Shown here: positions 6,629 through 14,936 of the stretch, piece after piece
How positions within the stretch are numbered: the stretch's first letter is position 1
How the letters are laid out: each line of letters opens with the position of its first letter
Assembly: GCA_035252155.1 (NCBI GenBank)
Contig: DATFDL010000622.1
Location: forward strand, 1 to 25,362
Reading direction: 5' to 3'
Origin: JAICLL01 sp035252155
GTDB taxonomy: Bacteria > Planctomycetota > Planctomycetia > Pirellulales > JAICIG01
DNA length: 25,362 bases
The notes under the pieces: generated by a model
What the model saw: the letters and a program-made list of their open reading frames with translations, nothing else
Database searches by the model: none
Told to the model about the DNA's origin: nothing
Position numbers and translations under genes: made by a program

Positions 6629-9600
6629 CTACGGCGCCACCACGATGACGCTAATCGCGGCGCGATGCCCACCCAGGTCGACTTCGACAAGTCCGGCGGC
6701 CGTGGAGGCAATCGATAACTCGGTCGCGAGCGTTTCGGCCTTGATGTAATCGGCGAAGTCGTTGATCGCCCGCCGCACCTCGGGCGAACCGGTGACGACG
6801 GTTACCGCGACCCGGTCGGTATATTGACAGCCAATCTCTTTGCGGCGGTTTTGGATGGCGTGGATCAGCTCGCGGGCAAGACCTTCGATGACCAATTCCT
6901 CGGTCAGGTCCGTCGAAACCACCACTACCGCCAAGGCGCCCTGGGCCGCCGCCCAGCCCGGCTTGGCCTGCAACCGCACCTGTACGTCTTGCGCATCGAG
7001 CGTCACCGGGCCGTCGGGCAAATCGAGCGTCGCCTGGCTATCGGCTTCCAGCCGGGCCAACAGCGCCGCGGCGTCGGCCGAGGCCAGCGCTTGCTTGATG
7101 GCCGGCAGGCGTTTGCCCAGCCGTGGTCCCAGTCGCTTGAGGTCGGGCAAGACGGTGTAGGTAATGTATTGGTCGGCCCGTGGAATGAATTCCACTTGCT
7201 TGACATTCAGCTCTTCGCGGATCAGCCCGGTGTGCGCTTCGAGCCAGGCCTGATGCCGGGCGTGGACCAGCACCACCTCGACCTTTGCGAGTGGCTGGCG
7301 GACTTTGAGCTTGGCGCCCATGCGAGCGCTGCGGCCTAATGAGACGATCTCCCGTACCAAGTTCATTTGCTCCGAGTGGGCCTCATCGATCGCCGCTCGG
7401 TCGCCGGTGGGAAATTCACAAAGATGTACGCTTTCAAGACATCGCCCGCCGGTGGCGGCCACCGCCAGGTTCTGCCAGATCGTCTCGGCTATGAACGGCG
7501 CGAACGGCGCGATGAGCCGCGCCGTGGTCAGCAGGCATTCATAGAGCGTCCAATAGGCGTCTTGCTTGTCGGCCAATGGCTCGCCGCTCCAAAAGCGGTC
7601 GCGGCTGCGGCGCACGTACCAGTTGCTCAAGGCATCGACAAACGCGGTGATGCGGCCACACGCGGCGAAGTTGTCGTAGGCATCCATCCGCTCGGTCACG
7701 GCCAGGCAGGTGCGGTTCAGCTCGCTCAGCACCCAGCGATCGAGCTCGCCGCGGTCGGCGATGGCGCGGTACCCCTTTCCGCGGGCCAATACCGCCGTGT
7801 CGAGCTGGCCAGCGTCGCCCGAAAGCAGTGCGGCGGGATCGAAGCCATCGATGTTGGCATAGATCACAAAGAAGCTGTAGACATTCCATAGCCGCAATAA
7901 AAACTCGGGAATGCTATCCTTGATCGCCTGCTCGTTGTAGCGAATCGAAGTCCACGGGGCCTGATTGGCAAAGAAGTACCAACGCAAGGCATCGGCGCCG
8001 TAACGGTCGAAGATTTCTTGCGGCTCACGATAATTGCGCTTCTGCTTCGACATCTTCTGCCCGTCTTCGCCGAGCATCAGGCCCAGCACGATGCAGTTGC
8101 GAAACGGATGGGGGTATTCTCGCTTCGGTGCGGCGTGGTCGCTGCTGGCCGCATCGCCGAACAGCAGCGTGCTGATCGCTAGTTGGCTGTAAAACCAGCC
8201 GCGGGTCTGGTCGAGCGCTTCGCTGATAAAGTCGGCCGGAAACTGCGCGGCGAAGCGATCGCGCCCCTGATGCGGGTAGCCCCACTGGGCAAACGGCATC
8301 GCCCCAGAGTCGTACCAGCAGTCGATCACTTCGCTCACCCGCCGCATGCGCTTGCCCGGTGCCCGGGGCGAGTCGTAGGTGACGGCGTCGATATAGGGCT
8401 TATGGACCTTCAGGTCATCGGGCAGGTTGGGCTTAGCCCGCTTAGCGGCCTGCCAAACCTCAAAGCCTGACGCACCGGGCTTAGCCAACAACTCGGCGTA
8501 GCTGGCCACCGCCTCCATGTAGCCCGTTTCTTCGCACGCCCAGATCGGCAGCGGCGTGCCCCAATAACGTTCGCGCGACAAGGCCCAATCGACATTCGTG
8601 TCCAAAAAGTTGCCGAAGCGACCGTCGCGAATATGTTCGGGCAGCCAGTTGATGCGGGCGTTGTTGGCCAGCATCTGGTCCTTAAAGCGGCTGGTGCGAA
8701 TGAACCAGCTTCGGCGCGGATACTGAATGAGCGGATCTTCATCCGCCCGCCAACAGAACGGATACTCGTGCAGGTACTGTTCTTGATGGTAGAGCAGCCC
8801 ACGGCGACGCAGCTCGCGGCTGATGTCTTTATCGGCGTCTTTGACCCAGCGGCCCGCGTATTCGGGCGCCTCGGCGGTGAACTTGCCGTCGGGCGCCACG
8901 GCGCAGATCAACTCGGCTCCGCGGCCGGTTTCAAAGCGGGCGGCTTCGCGAGTGAGTACCTCAAAGTCGACCTCGCCGAAGGCAGGCGCCTGATGCACCA
9001 CGCCCGTGCCGCTGTCGACCGTCACAAAGTCAGCGGCTACCACGCGCCAGGCGATGTGCTGCCAGCCGCCCGCAGTCAATTGTCCCTCGACCTCGCCCAG
9101 CGACTTGTAGTAGTAATCGAACGGTGGCAGATAGCGCCGGCCGATCAGGTCGCGGCCCGCAAACGTCGATTCAACTTTCAATTCGCGGTGGACTTTGCCC
9201 GCGATCGTCTCGACCAGCGCCGACGCGACGATCAGCCGCTCCGTCTGCCCGTCGTGCTCATCGACGACCACCGAATACTCCAGCTCGGGATGAACCGCGG
9301 CAAACTGGTTGCTGGGCAAGGTCCAGGGTGTGGTCGTCCAGACTAAGAGCGATGTGCCGGGCTGATCGACGAGCGGAAACCGCACATACACGCTCGGATC
9401 GGCGACTTCGCGATACCCCTGGCCGACTTCGCCGGAGCTGAGCGCGGTGCCGCCTTGCGCCCACCACCAAACAATCTTGTGGCCTTGATAGAGCAGCCCT
9501 CGATCGAACAGATTCTTGAGCGACCACCAAACGCTTTCGACGTAGCTCTGATGATAGGTGACGTAGGCTTCATCGAGCCGGATCCAAAAACCGATGCGTT

Positions 9601-10006
9601 CGGTCAGCCGCTCCCACTCGCGCATGTAGCGCCAAACGCTCTCCTGGCACTTGTGAATGAACGGCTCGACGCCGAACGCTTCGATTTCTTCTTTGGAGTG
9701 GATGCCCAGTTCCTTGCAAACTTCGACTTCGACGGGCAGTCCGTGCGTGTCCCAGCCGGCCTTTCGTTCGCAGTGGTAACCGCGCATGGTGCGGTAGCGC
9801 GGAAAGAGGTCTTTGATCGCCCGCGTCAGGCAGTGCCCCGGGTGCGGCATGCCGTTGGCCGTGGGCGGCCCTTCGTAGAAGACAAAGGGCGGGGCCTGGG
9901 CACGGCGCTCGAGCGATTTTTCGTAGATTCGCCGCTCGTTCCAGAAGCGGATGATCTCGGCTTCGATTTGAGGGAACCGGGGATTCGATTCGACGGGACG
10001 AAACAT
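6629..10006 (-). CDS. ileS: Isoleucyl-tRNA synthetase, type 2
   Basis: This class I synthetase charges tRNA-Ile in the cytoplasm and edits mischarged valine. It has 1125 residues, within the 1000-1200 typical of the family. The ATP-binding signature is HPGH at 55-58 (in GMPHPGH) and the second signature is KMSKQ at 651-655. Between them are the editing-domain sequence (WTTTPWTLPSN) and the catalytic-core block EALDQTRGWFYSQL; the anticodon-binding helical domain follows. The C-terminus carries a DUF5915-like region (EELVIEGLARELIHAIQNRRKE) and lacks the Cys4 zinc finger of E. coli-type enzymes. These features place it in the eukaryote-like IleRS2 group, known for lower mupirocin sensitivity. 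The start at 10006 (MFRPVESNPRFPQ) matches the family; a GTG at 10075 would add 23 unsupported residues. No T-box leader was seen upstream. Confidence 0.97.
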   Translation of the reverse strand: MFRPVESNPRFPQIEAEIIRFWNERRIYEKSLERRAQAPPFVFYEGPPTANGMPHPGHCLTRAIKDLFPRYRTMRGYHCERKAGWDTHGLPVEVEVCKELGIHSKEEIEAFGVEPFIHKCQESVWRYMREWERLTERIGFWIRLDEAYVTYHQSYVESVWWSLKNLFDRGLLYQGHKIVWWWAQGGTALSSGEVGQGYREVADPSVYVRFPLVDQPGTSLLVWTTTPWTLPSNQFAAVHPELEYSVVVDEHDGQTERLIVASALVETIAGKVHRELKVESTFAGRDLIGRRYLPPFDYYYKSLGEVEGQLTAGGWQHIAWRVVAADFVTVDSGTGVVHQAPAFGEVDFEVLTREAARFETGRGAELICAVAPDGKFTAEAPEYAGRWVKDADKDISRELRRRGLLYHQEQYLHEYPFCWRADEDPLIQYPRRSWFIRTSRFKDQMLANNARINWLPEHIRDGRFGNFLDTNVDWALSRERYWGTPLPIWACEETGYMEAVASYAELLAKPGASGFEVWQAAKRAKPNLPDDLKVHKPYIDAVTYDSPRAPGKRMRRVSEVIDCWYDSGAMPFAQWGYPHQGRDRFAAQFPADFISEALDQTRGWFYSQLAISTLLFGDAASSDHAAPKREYPHPFRNCIVLGLMLGEDGQKMSKQKRNYREPQEIFDRYGADALRWYFFANQAPWTSIRYNEQAIKDSIPEFLLRLWNVYSFFVIYANIDGFDPAALLSGDAGQLDTAVLARGKGYRAIADRGELDRWVLSELNRTCLAVTERMDAYDNFAACGRITAFVDALSNWYVRRSRDRFWSGEPLADKQDAYWTLYECLLTTARLIAPFAPFIAETIWQNLAVAATGGRCLESVHLCEFPTGDRAAIDEAHSEQMNLVREIVSLGRSARMGAKLKVRQPLAKVEVVLVHARHQAWLEAHTGLIREELNVKQVEFIPRADQYITYTVLPDLKRLGPRLGKRLPAIKQALASADAAALLARLEADSQATLDLPDGPVTLDAQDVQVRLQAKPGWAAAQGALAVVVVSTDLTEELVIEGLARELIHAIQNRRKEIGCQYTDRVAVTVVTGSPEVRRAINDFADYIKAETLATELSIASTAAGLVEVDLGGHRAAISVIVVAP

Positions 10007-10089
10007 GGATGGCGAGCGGGGTAAGCAAGCGGCGCAAACCGCAAGTAGAACGCGCGGCGATATCTTTTTCAACACCCTTGATCGCCGTC

Positions 10090-10118
10090 TTGCCGTCGCC
10101 TAAACTCGTGCGTATACA
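10090..10118 (+). promoter_or_regulatory. Predicted sigma-70 promoter of the MarR-xylanase unit
   Basis: TTGCCG (10090-10095) and TATACA (10113-10118) are separated by 17 bases, close to TTGACA/TATAAT with optimal spacing. Transcription would start near 10125, giving a leader of about 40 bases before the MarR ATG. This is a sequence match only. Confidence 0.55.
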
Positions 10119-10122
10119 CACG
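10107..10122. promoter_or_regulatory. Candidate MarR operator overlapping the -10 box
   Basis: The 16-base sequence CGTGCGTATACACACG pairs with its own reverse complement at 7 of 8 positions and covers the whole predicted -10 hexamer. MarR proteins are dimers that bind palindromes of about this size, commonly over their own promoter. Binding here would block RNA polymerase and repress both genes of the unit. Assignment of the palindrome to this regulator is inference from position. Confidence 0.5.
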
Positions 10123-10163
10123 GTTTTTAGCCAACGAATTTGCTTGCTACAGGGACAAGCTGG

Positions 10164-10625
10164 ATGGAAACGAGGGAGCGATTGCCGCTTGAGCTACGGG
10201 CCGCCTACCTGGCGCTCCATCGCCGTTCGGACATCGAGTTTGCGAAATTCGGCGTGACGGCCGATCAGTTCGTACTCTTGGCGACACTGGCGCGAGGCCA
10301 GGCACTCACACAGCGCGAATTGGCCGCTCGCATGCCCTCCGATCCCAGCACGGTGCGAGCCATGCTGGTCCTCCTTGAAGAACGGGGCCTCGTTTCGCGC
10401 AACACTCACCCGACCGACGGGCGCGCGAGAACGGTCGCTCTGACAGCTTTGGGGCTGCGGAAGTTTCGGCAGGTGTTCAAAGCGGGCCAAGCCATCCGAG
10501 ACGAAATGGTCAGTTCCCTGACCGCCGAAGAGACGAGGTCGCTCGTCAAACTTCTGCGACGCGTCACCCAATCACTGACGGACGCCACGATCGTTGGGGC
10601 CGGATCCACGTCGAACATTCATTAA
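10164..10625 (+). CDS. MarR family transcriptional regulator
   Basis: This 153-residue winged helix-turn-helix protein has the usual MarR length. N-terminal helices are followed by the winged helix at about 32-100. The first DNA-binding helix is around LTQRELAARM (48-57), the recognition helix is SDPSTVRAMLVLLEERGLV (59-77), and the wing contains RNTHPTDGRARTV (79-91) with the family's D-x-R pattern. The C-terminal helices (101-140) would form the dimer and ligand region. The ATG at 10164 has AGGGA eight bases upstream; a TTG at 10140 is less likely. It diverges from ileS and ends 10 bases before the secreted esterase-xylanase, which it probably controls together with itself. MarR proteins often sense aromatic acids, which fits the ferulic-esterase-type domains downstream, but the ligand is inferred. 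Confidence 0.93.
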   Translation: METRERLPLELRAAYLALHRRSDIEFAKFGVTADQFVLLATLARGQALTQRELAARMPSDPSTVRAMLVLLEERGLVSRNTHPTDGRARTVALTALGLRKFRQVFKAGQAIRDEMVSSLTAEETRSLVKLLRRVTQSLTDATIVGAGSTSNIH

Positions 10626-10629
10626 AGGA
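10623..10629 (+). promoter_or_regulatory. Shine-Dalgarno overlapping the MarR stop codon
   Basis: The sequence TAAAGGA contains both the regulator's TAA stop (10623-10625) and the AAAGGA ribosome binding site, six bases before the ATG at 10636. This arrangement favours translational coupling and fixes the start of the long enzyme at 10636 in preference to an in-frame upstream start at 10594. Confidence 0.75.
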
Positions 10630-10635
10630 CCTTCT

Positions 10636-13600
10636 ATGCAACGGTGCATCATCTTGTGCGGATTGCTTCTTTGCGCAGCTCCCGTCGTTGCGGCCCAGGA
10701 GCGTGAGGACAGCGACGGTCGCCCCCAGAACCAAGAGCCGGCCAATCGCGTGCGTCAGCCCGAGGCGGACCGGCCGCAACGCCGCGGCGGCCCCGGCGGC
10801 TTCGGAGGCCCCATTGAGCTTGGTCCTGACGACAAGCAAGCCTTCCCCGACCCGCCTGAGAGCATCGTTGCCAGCCGCGAAGAAATCAAGCATGGCAAGC
10901 TGGAGATGGTCGAGTACGAATCGAAGACCGTTGGCACGACGCGCAAGATGAATGTCTATACGCCACCGGACTATTCGAAAGATCGGAAGTATCCCGTGCT
11001 CTATTTGCTGCACGGAATCGGGGGTGATGAGACCGAATGGCAGCGATTCGCCGCTCCGGAAAGGCTGTTCGACAATCTGATCGCCGACGGCAAAGCTGTG
11101 CCGATGATTGTCGTAATGCCCAACGGTCGCGCACAGAAGAACGATCGGGCGGAAGGAAATGCATTCGAGTCGGCCCCGGCGTTTGCCGTTTTCGAGCGCG
11201 ACTTGTTGGATGATGTCATTCCGGCGATTGAATCTCGTTTCTCCGTCCACGCGGATCGCGAACACCGCGCCCTTGCCGGGCTGTCGATGGGTGGTGGCCA
11301 GTCACTTAACTTCGGCCTGACACATCTGGACACCTTCGCTTGGATTGGCGGTTTTTCCTCCGCCCCGAATTCCAAAGCGCCCGAGGAACTGATTCCCGAT
11401 CCCGCTAAGACTCGCGAGCAACTTAAACTGCTTTGGCTCTCCTGCGGCAACAAAGACGGCCTGATCCGCATCAGTCAGCGCATCGAGCGCTACCTGAGGC
11501 AGAAGGACATTCCCCACATCTGGAATGTGGATGCCAACGGACATGACCCGACCCATTGGAGAAACAATCTTTATCACTTCGCCCAACTGCTGTTTAACGA
11601 CGACGCCGCGAAAGCCGCTCTGACTCAGGCAACTCGTACCGGAGAAACCCCATCCGCGGTGGTAGCTAGCCGCTCATCGACCGCACTACCGGAGGGAATC
11701 ACCGATGACTTCCAGCCCGCGTCGACGAATCAGCCTGGGCACGAATATCCTCAGGTCAATACCCAGGGACGTGTCAAGTTCCGGATCGTGGCCCCGGAAG
11801 CGAAGAGCGTCGGTGTGACGTTCCGCGATAGTACTGAATTCGTGAGGGGAGAAGACGGCGCCTGGATTGGCTATACGCGCCCGCTCGACGAAGGATTTCA
11901 TTACTACGCGATCAAGATGGATGGGGCCGAAGTTCCTGACTCCAACAGCATGTTCTTCTTTGGGGCAAATCGCTGGGGCAGCGGTGTGGAAGTCCCCGCT
12001 CACGATCGCGACTTCTATGCGGTGAAGACGGTGCCGCACGGCCAGATTCGAGAGGTCCTGTTCCACTCGAAGAGCACCGACACGCACCGCCGGGCGTTCG
12101 TATACACGCCGCCCGCTTATGACGAAGAAACCGACAAGCGATACCCGGTTCTCTATCTGCAACATGGCTACGGTGAGAACGAGCACGGCTGGAGCGTTCA
12201 GGGACACGCCGGACTGATCATGGATAATCTGATCGCAGAGAACGAAGCCCGGCCGTTCCTCATCGTGATGACCTACGGCATGACGAACGACATCCGTGTC
12301 GGCGGGTTGCGTAATTTCGACATCCGCCCGTTCCAGACGGTGCTCTGCGACGAATTGATCCCCTACATCGACGCACATTTTCGCACGCTTGCCGACCAGC
12401 CCCATCGCGCGATGGCCGGGCTGTCGATGGGAGGCATGGAAACCAAGACGATCACCCTCAAGAAGCTCGATACTTTTTCGCACATCGGTCTGTTCAGCGG
12501 CGGCAGTATTGCACTGGGTGACATTGAGGACCTGGCGGCCTTCAAGAAAAACAACCGTCTGGTCTTCGTCAGCTATGGCGGCCACGAACTGGGCAGCGGT
12601 GGCCCGCGCCGCGGCGGTGATCCGCGGGCTGCTGTCGAGGCGTTGAAGGGCGCCGACATCAATGCCCAGTTCTACGTCTCGCCCAAGACCGGCCACGAAT
12701 GGCAGTCGTGGCGACGCAGCCTGCGAGAATTCGCTCCGCTATTATTTCGAGAGGGCTTCGAGGGCGCCTGGCATGCGAGATTTGAAACGGTCGTTGGTCT
12801 TCAGACTTACCATTTCAACTTTCACGTGGATGACGGAAAGCCCGCGGCGACAGCCCTTGTGGAATCCGGCGGCGAACGGCGCGATGTCGAATTTGTGGAC
12901 CTCAAATATGACGGCAACACCATCTCGTTTGTCGAGCTGCGGCAGATTCAGGACCGTGAAATTCGTATTGAGTTCAGCGGCGAGTTGACGGCGGGCGCGA
13001 TCAAGCTGGTCCGCAAAGTTGGCGACTTCGGCAGCACGGAAGGCACTGCCACCCGGCGCCTTCCGGAACTCGCGGACGAAGCTGAACCAGCGACTGAGCC
13101 TCTGCCGGTCGTCAACGTAAGGATCGATCGCGTACTGAAAGACGCCTTCAAAGATTCCTTCCGCATCGGAATGGCGGGCGACGTGCCGGCGAACTACTCC
13201 GAACCAGAACTGAAAACCGCATTCGAGCATTTCAACGCCGTCACTCCGGAAAACTGCATGAAGCCCGGGCCGATTCACCCGGAAGAAGAACGGTGGCAAT
13301 TTGAGCAGGCCGACGCACTTGTCGATTGGGCCATGCGCAACGCGATGTCAATTCATGGTCACACACTTGTCTGGCATGCGCAGACTCGCGACTGGTTCTT
13401 TCGCGATGGTGACAAGGAGCGGGTCACACAGCGGCTGAAAGACCACATCCATACGCTGGTCGGGCGGTACCGAACACGGATCCGCAGTTGGGATGTCGTC
13501 AACGAAGCCATCAACGACGGCGGCAACGAAGAAACGAGCCAAACCGAGAACCTGCGCAATTCCCGATGGATGCAGACCATCGGACCGGAGTACCTGACGC

Positions 13601-14133
13601 TGGCGTTCAAATTCGCCCATCAGGCGGATCCCGATGCGATCCTGTATTACAACGACTACAACATCGAGTCGGGGCCGAAACACGCCAGTTCTCTGGTTCT
13701 GCTCAAACGATTACTCAAAGAGGAAGCGCCGATTCACGCTGTCGGCATTCAAGGGCACTGGCGAAGCGGGAGCGTTCCCTTTGACGACATCGATCGGGCG
13801 ATTTCGGATTACGCATCGCTGGGCCTCAAGGTCAGCATCACGGAGCTCGACGTCACCATTCGCGGGGCGTCCGGCGGACAGCTTGGTCGCGGCGTCGGTC
13901 GAGAACCTCTCCGCAACGCATCGCCGCCCTCCCCGGAGGACCTTAAGGCTCAGGCACAAGATTACGCAAGGCTCTTCGCGATCTTCGAGAAACACAAAGA
14001 AGTTATCGAGCGAGTCACTTTCTGGGGCCTCAACGATCGCCGCACTTGGCGCTTTGGACAACACCCGTTGCCCCTCGATGCCAACAACAACCCAAAGCCG
14101 GCGTACGCCGCCATCGTAAACAACCCGGGGTAG
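10636..14133 (+). CDS. Secreted three-catalytic-domain enzyme: esterase, esterase, GH10 endo-xylanase
   Basis: This is a 1165-residue exported enzyme with signal peptide 1-20 (cleavage after APVVAA). A Gly/Pro/Arg-rich linker leads to the first ferulic-acid-esterase-type (esterase D, COG2382) domain at about 85-320, with elbow GLSMGG (Ser217), Asp274 and His303. An early-set beta-sandwich of the esterase N-terminal/CBM48 kind (about 372-465) precedes a second esterase (about 470-705) with Ser597 and His687, where Glu651 aligns with the first domain's Asp. Residues 705-815 form a beta-rich segment I do not recognise. Residues 825-1162 are a GH10 xylanase with acid/base Glu957 (SWDVVNEA) and nucleophile Glu1070 (SITELDV); the usual ENxMKW is ENCMKPGP. 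It would cut xylan and remove feruloyl or acetyl esters from it; GH10 activity is confident, ester specificity is not. The gene looks less GC-rich than ileS, hinting at acquisition. Confidence 0.95.
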   Translation: MQRCIILCGLLLCAAPVVAAQEREDSDGRPQNQEPANRVRQPEADRPQRRGGPGGFGGPIELGPDDKQAFPDPPESIVASREEIKHGKLEMVEYESKTVGTTRKMNVYTPPDYSKDRKYPVLYLLHGIGGDETEWQRFAAPERLFDNLIADGKAVPMIVVMPNGRAQKNDRAEGNAFESAPAFAVFERDLLDDVIPAIESRFSVHADREHRALAGLSMGGGQSLNFGLTHLDTFAWIGGFSSAPNSKAPEELIPDPAKTREQLKLLWLSCGNKDGLIRISQRIERYLRQKDIPHIWNVDANGHDPTHWRNNLYHFAQLLFNDDAAKAALTQATRTGETPSAVVASRSSTALPEGITDDFQPASTNQPGHEYPQVNTQGRVKFRIVAPEAKSVGVTFRDSTEFVRGEDGAWIGYTRPLDEGFHYYAIKMDGAEVPDSNSMFFFGANRWGSGVEVPAHDRDFYAVKTVPHGQIREVLFHSKSTDTHRRAFVYTPPAYDEETDKRYPVLYLQHGYGENEHGWSVQGHAGLIMDNLIAENEARPFLIVMTYGMTNDIRVGGLRNFDIRPFQTVLCDELIPYIDAHFRTLADQPHRAMAGLSMGGMETKTITLKKLDTFSHIGLFSGGSIALGDIEDLAAFKKNNRLVFVSYGGHELGSGGPRRGGDPRAAVEALKGADINAQFYVSPKTGHEWQSWRRSLREFAPLLFREGFEGAWHARFETVVGLQTYHFNFHVDDGKPAATALVESGGERRDVEFVDLKYDGNTISFVELRQIQDREIRIEFSGELTAGAIKLVRKVGDFGSTEGTATRRLPELADEAEPATEPLPVVNVRIDRVLKDAFKDSFRIGMAGDVPANYSEPELKTAFEHFNAVTPENCMKPGPIHPEEERWQFEQADALVDWAMRNAMSIHGHTLVWHAQTRDWFFRDGDKERVTQRLKDHIHTLVGRYRTRIRSWDVVNEAINDGGNEETSQTENLRNSRWMQTIGPEYLTLAFKFAHQADPDAILYYNDYNIESGPKHASSLVLLKRLLKEEAPIHAVGIQGHWRSGSVPFDDIDRAISDYASLGLKVSITELDVTIRGASGGQLGRGVGREPLRNASPPSPEDLKAQAQDYARLFAIFEKHKEVIERVTFWGLNDRRTWRFGQHPLPLDANNNPKPAYAAIVNNPG

Positions 14134-14201
14134 TGGGTTATTCCTGTGTCCTGGGGTATCGGCCCTAGTGACCGAGTCGTATCAGGTTTCGGGTGTGGAA
14201 A

Positions 14202-14933
14202 CTACCAGGGCTGTTCCATCATCGACACGATCTGCTCGGCCATGCGCTCCACCACCTGCAGCTCGGCGCTAATCATCGATTGGCCGAGTTCCGGGAACAG
14301 ATACGCCGATTGATCGATGGGGTTCAGCGACGGCGGCAGCGGCACATTGACCGGCTGGCCCAGGTCCTTGCCCGTGGCGTTGTCGATCCACTCGGCCGAG
14401 ACCTGCCAGGAGGCCTGCACCTGCCGCGGTTCGTCGTTGGGGTTTTCCATCAAGATGCGTTTTGTATCCGATATCAGCTTCACCTTGAGGATGCTGTCGG
14501 CGTCGTCCGGCGTGTGCACGACTTTGAAGTGCGCTACCTCCTCGATCCGCTTGCAAAGCGCTTCGTGCAGCCACTCGCCCAGATTGCGGCGATAGCTGTT
14601 CGACTCGATCATCGGCACGTAGACGGTGCGGATGTCGTTGGCGTAGAGCGACCGCGCACCGATGTGATAGGCGGCGCAGCCGGTGGTCGATCCAGCGACG
14701 GCCAGGGTGATGGCCACTAGCAAGGATTGCAGCCGACCGAGGGGGCGACACGGCGAAGAGGCGAGGGGGCGACAAGGCGACACGGCGACAGGGCGAGGGG
14801 GCGAGGGGGCGAGGGGGCGAGGCGGAGAGGGGAAGACGCGGAGCAGGGGAGAAGGCAGAGAGTCCCCGCGTCCCCGCGTCTCCGCGTCCCCGCGTCTTCC
14901 CTGAACCCTGAACCCTGAACCCTGAACCCTCAT
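14202..14933 (-). CDS. lptE: LptE-like outer-membrane lipoprotein with repeat-encoded N-terminus
   Basis: Residues 66-86 carry a lipoprotein signal (LGRLQSLLVAITLAVAG, then STTGC with Cys86). The mature part (about 88-240) has the LptE/RlpB pattern, with IRTVYVPMIESNSYRRNLGEWL and an inner strand DSILKVKLISDTK. LptE plugs LptD and helps deliver lipopolysaccharide or another lipid to the outer leaflet. The ATG at 14933 lies three bases past the upstream bamD-like stop and has AGGTG close by, supporting a 243-residue product. However, its first 65 residues are translated simple repeats rich in Pro, Ser and Arg, which would give an abnormal signal peptide. A GTG at 14783 would give a 36-residue signal region instead. 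The gene is the last of the packed cluster that begins with phoH. Family assignment is good; the start is uncertain. Confidence 0.78.
   Translation of the reverse strand: MRVQGSGFRVQGRRGDAETRGRGDSLPSPLLRVFPSPPRPLAPSPPRPVAVSPCRPLASSPCRPLGRLQSLLVAITLAVAGSTTGCAAYHIGARSLYANDIRTVYVPMIESNSYRRNLGEWLHEALCKRIEEVAHFKVVHTPDDADSILKVKLISDTKRILMENPNDEPRQVQASWQVSAEWIDNATGKDLGQPVNVPLPPSLNPIDQSAYLFPELGQSMISAELQVVERMAEQIVSMMEQPW
14739..14930. repeat. Low-complexity tandem repeat tract over the lptE 5' end
   Basis: Three sub-blocks follow one another. At 14739-14822 there are many GAGGGGGCGA-type units, including four consecutive GAGGGGGC units. At about 14863-14897 there are CCCCGCGT/CTCCGCGT units. At 14899-14926 there are four exact copies of the heptamer CCCTGAA plus a partial fifth. 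Related CTCCGCGTCTCCCC units occur at about 4423-4452. The tract is very G/C-strand asymmetric, so it may form G-rich secondary structure. Confidence 0.85.
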
Positions 14934-14936
14934 TTT

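Noticed and set aside
10007..10163. Possible T-box or other amino-acid-responsive leader before ileS
   Set aside because: No T-box sequence or specifier-like hairpin seen; the gap is short and explained by the divergent MarR promoter.
14739..14930. Regular short repeats resembling a CRISPR array
   Set aside because: Units are 7-10 bases, directly adjacent or with trivial variation, with no unique spacers and no cas genes; it is simple-sequence repeat.
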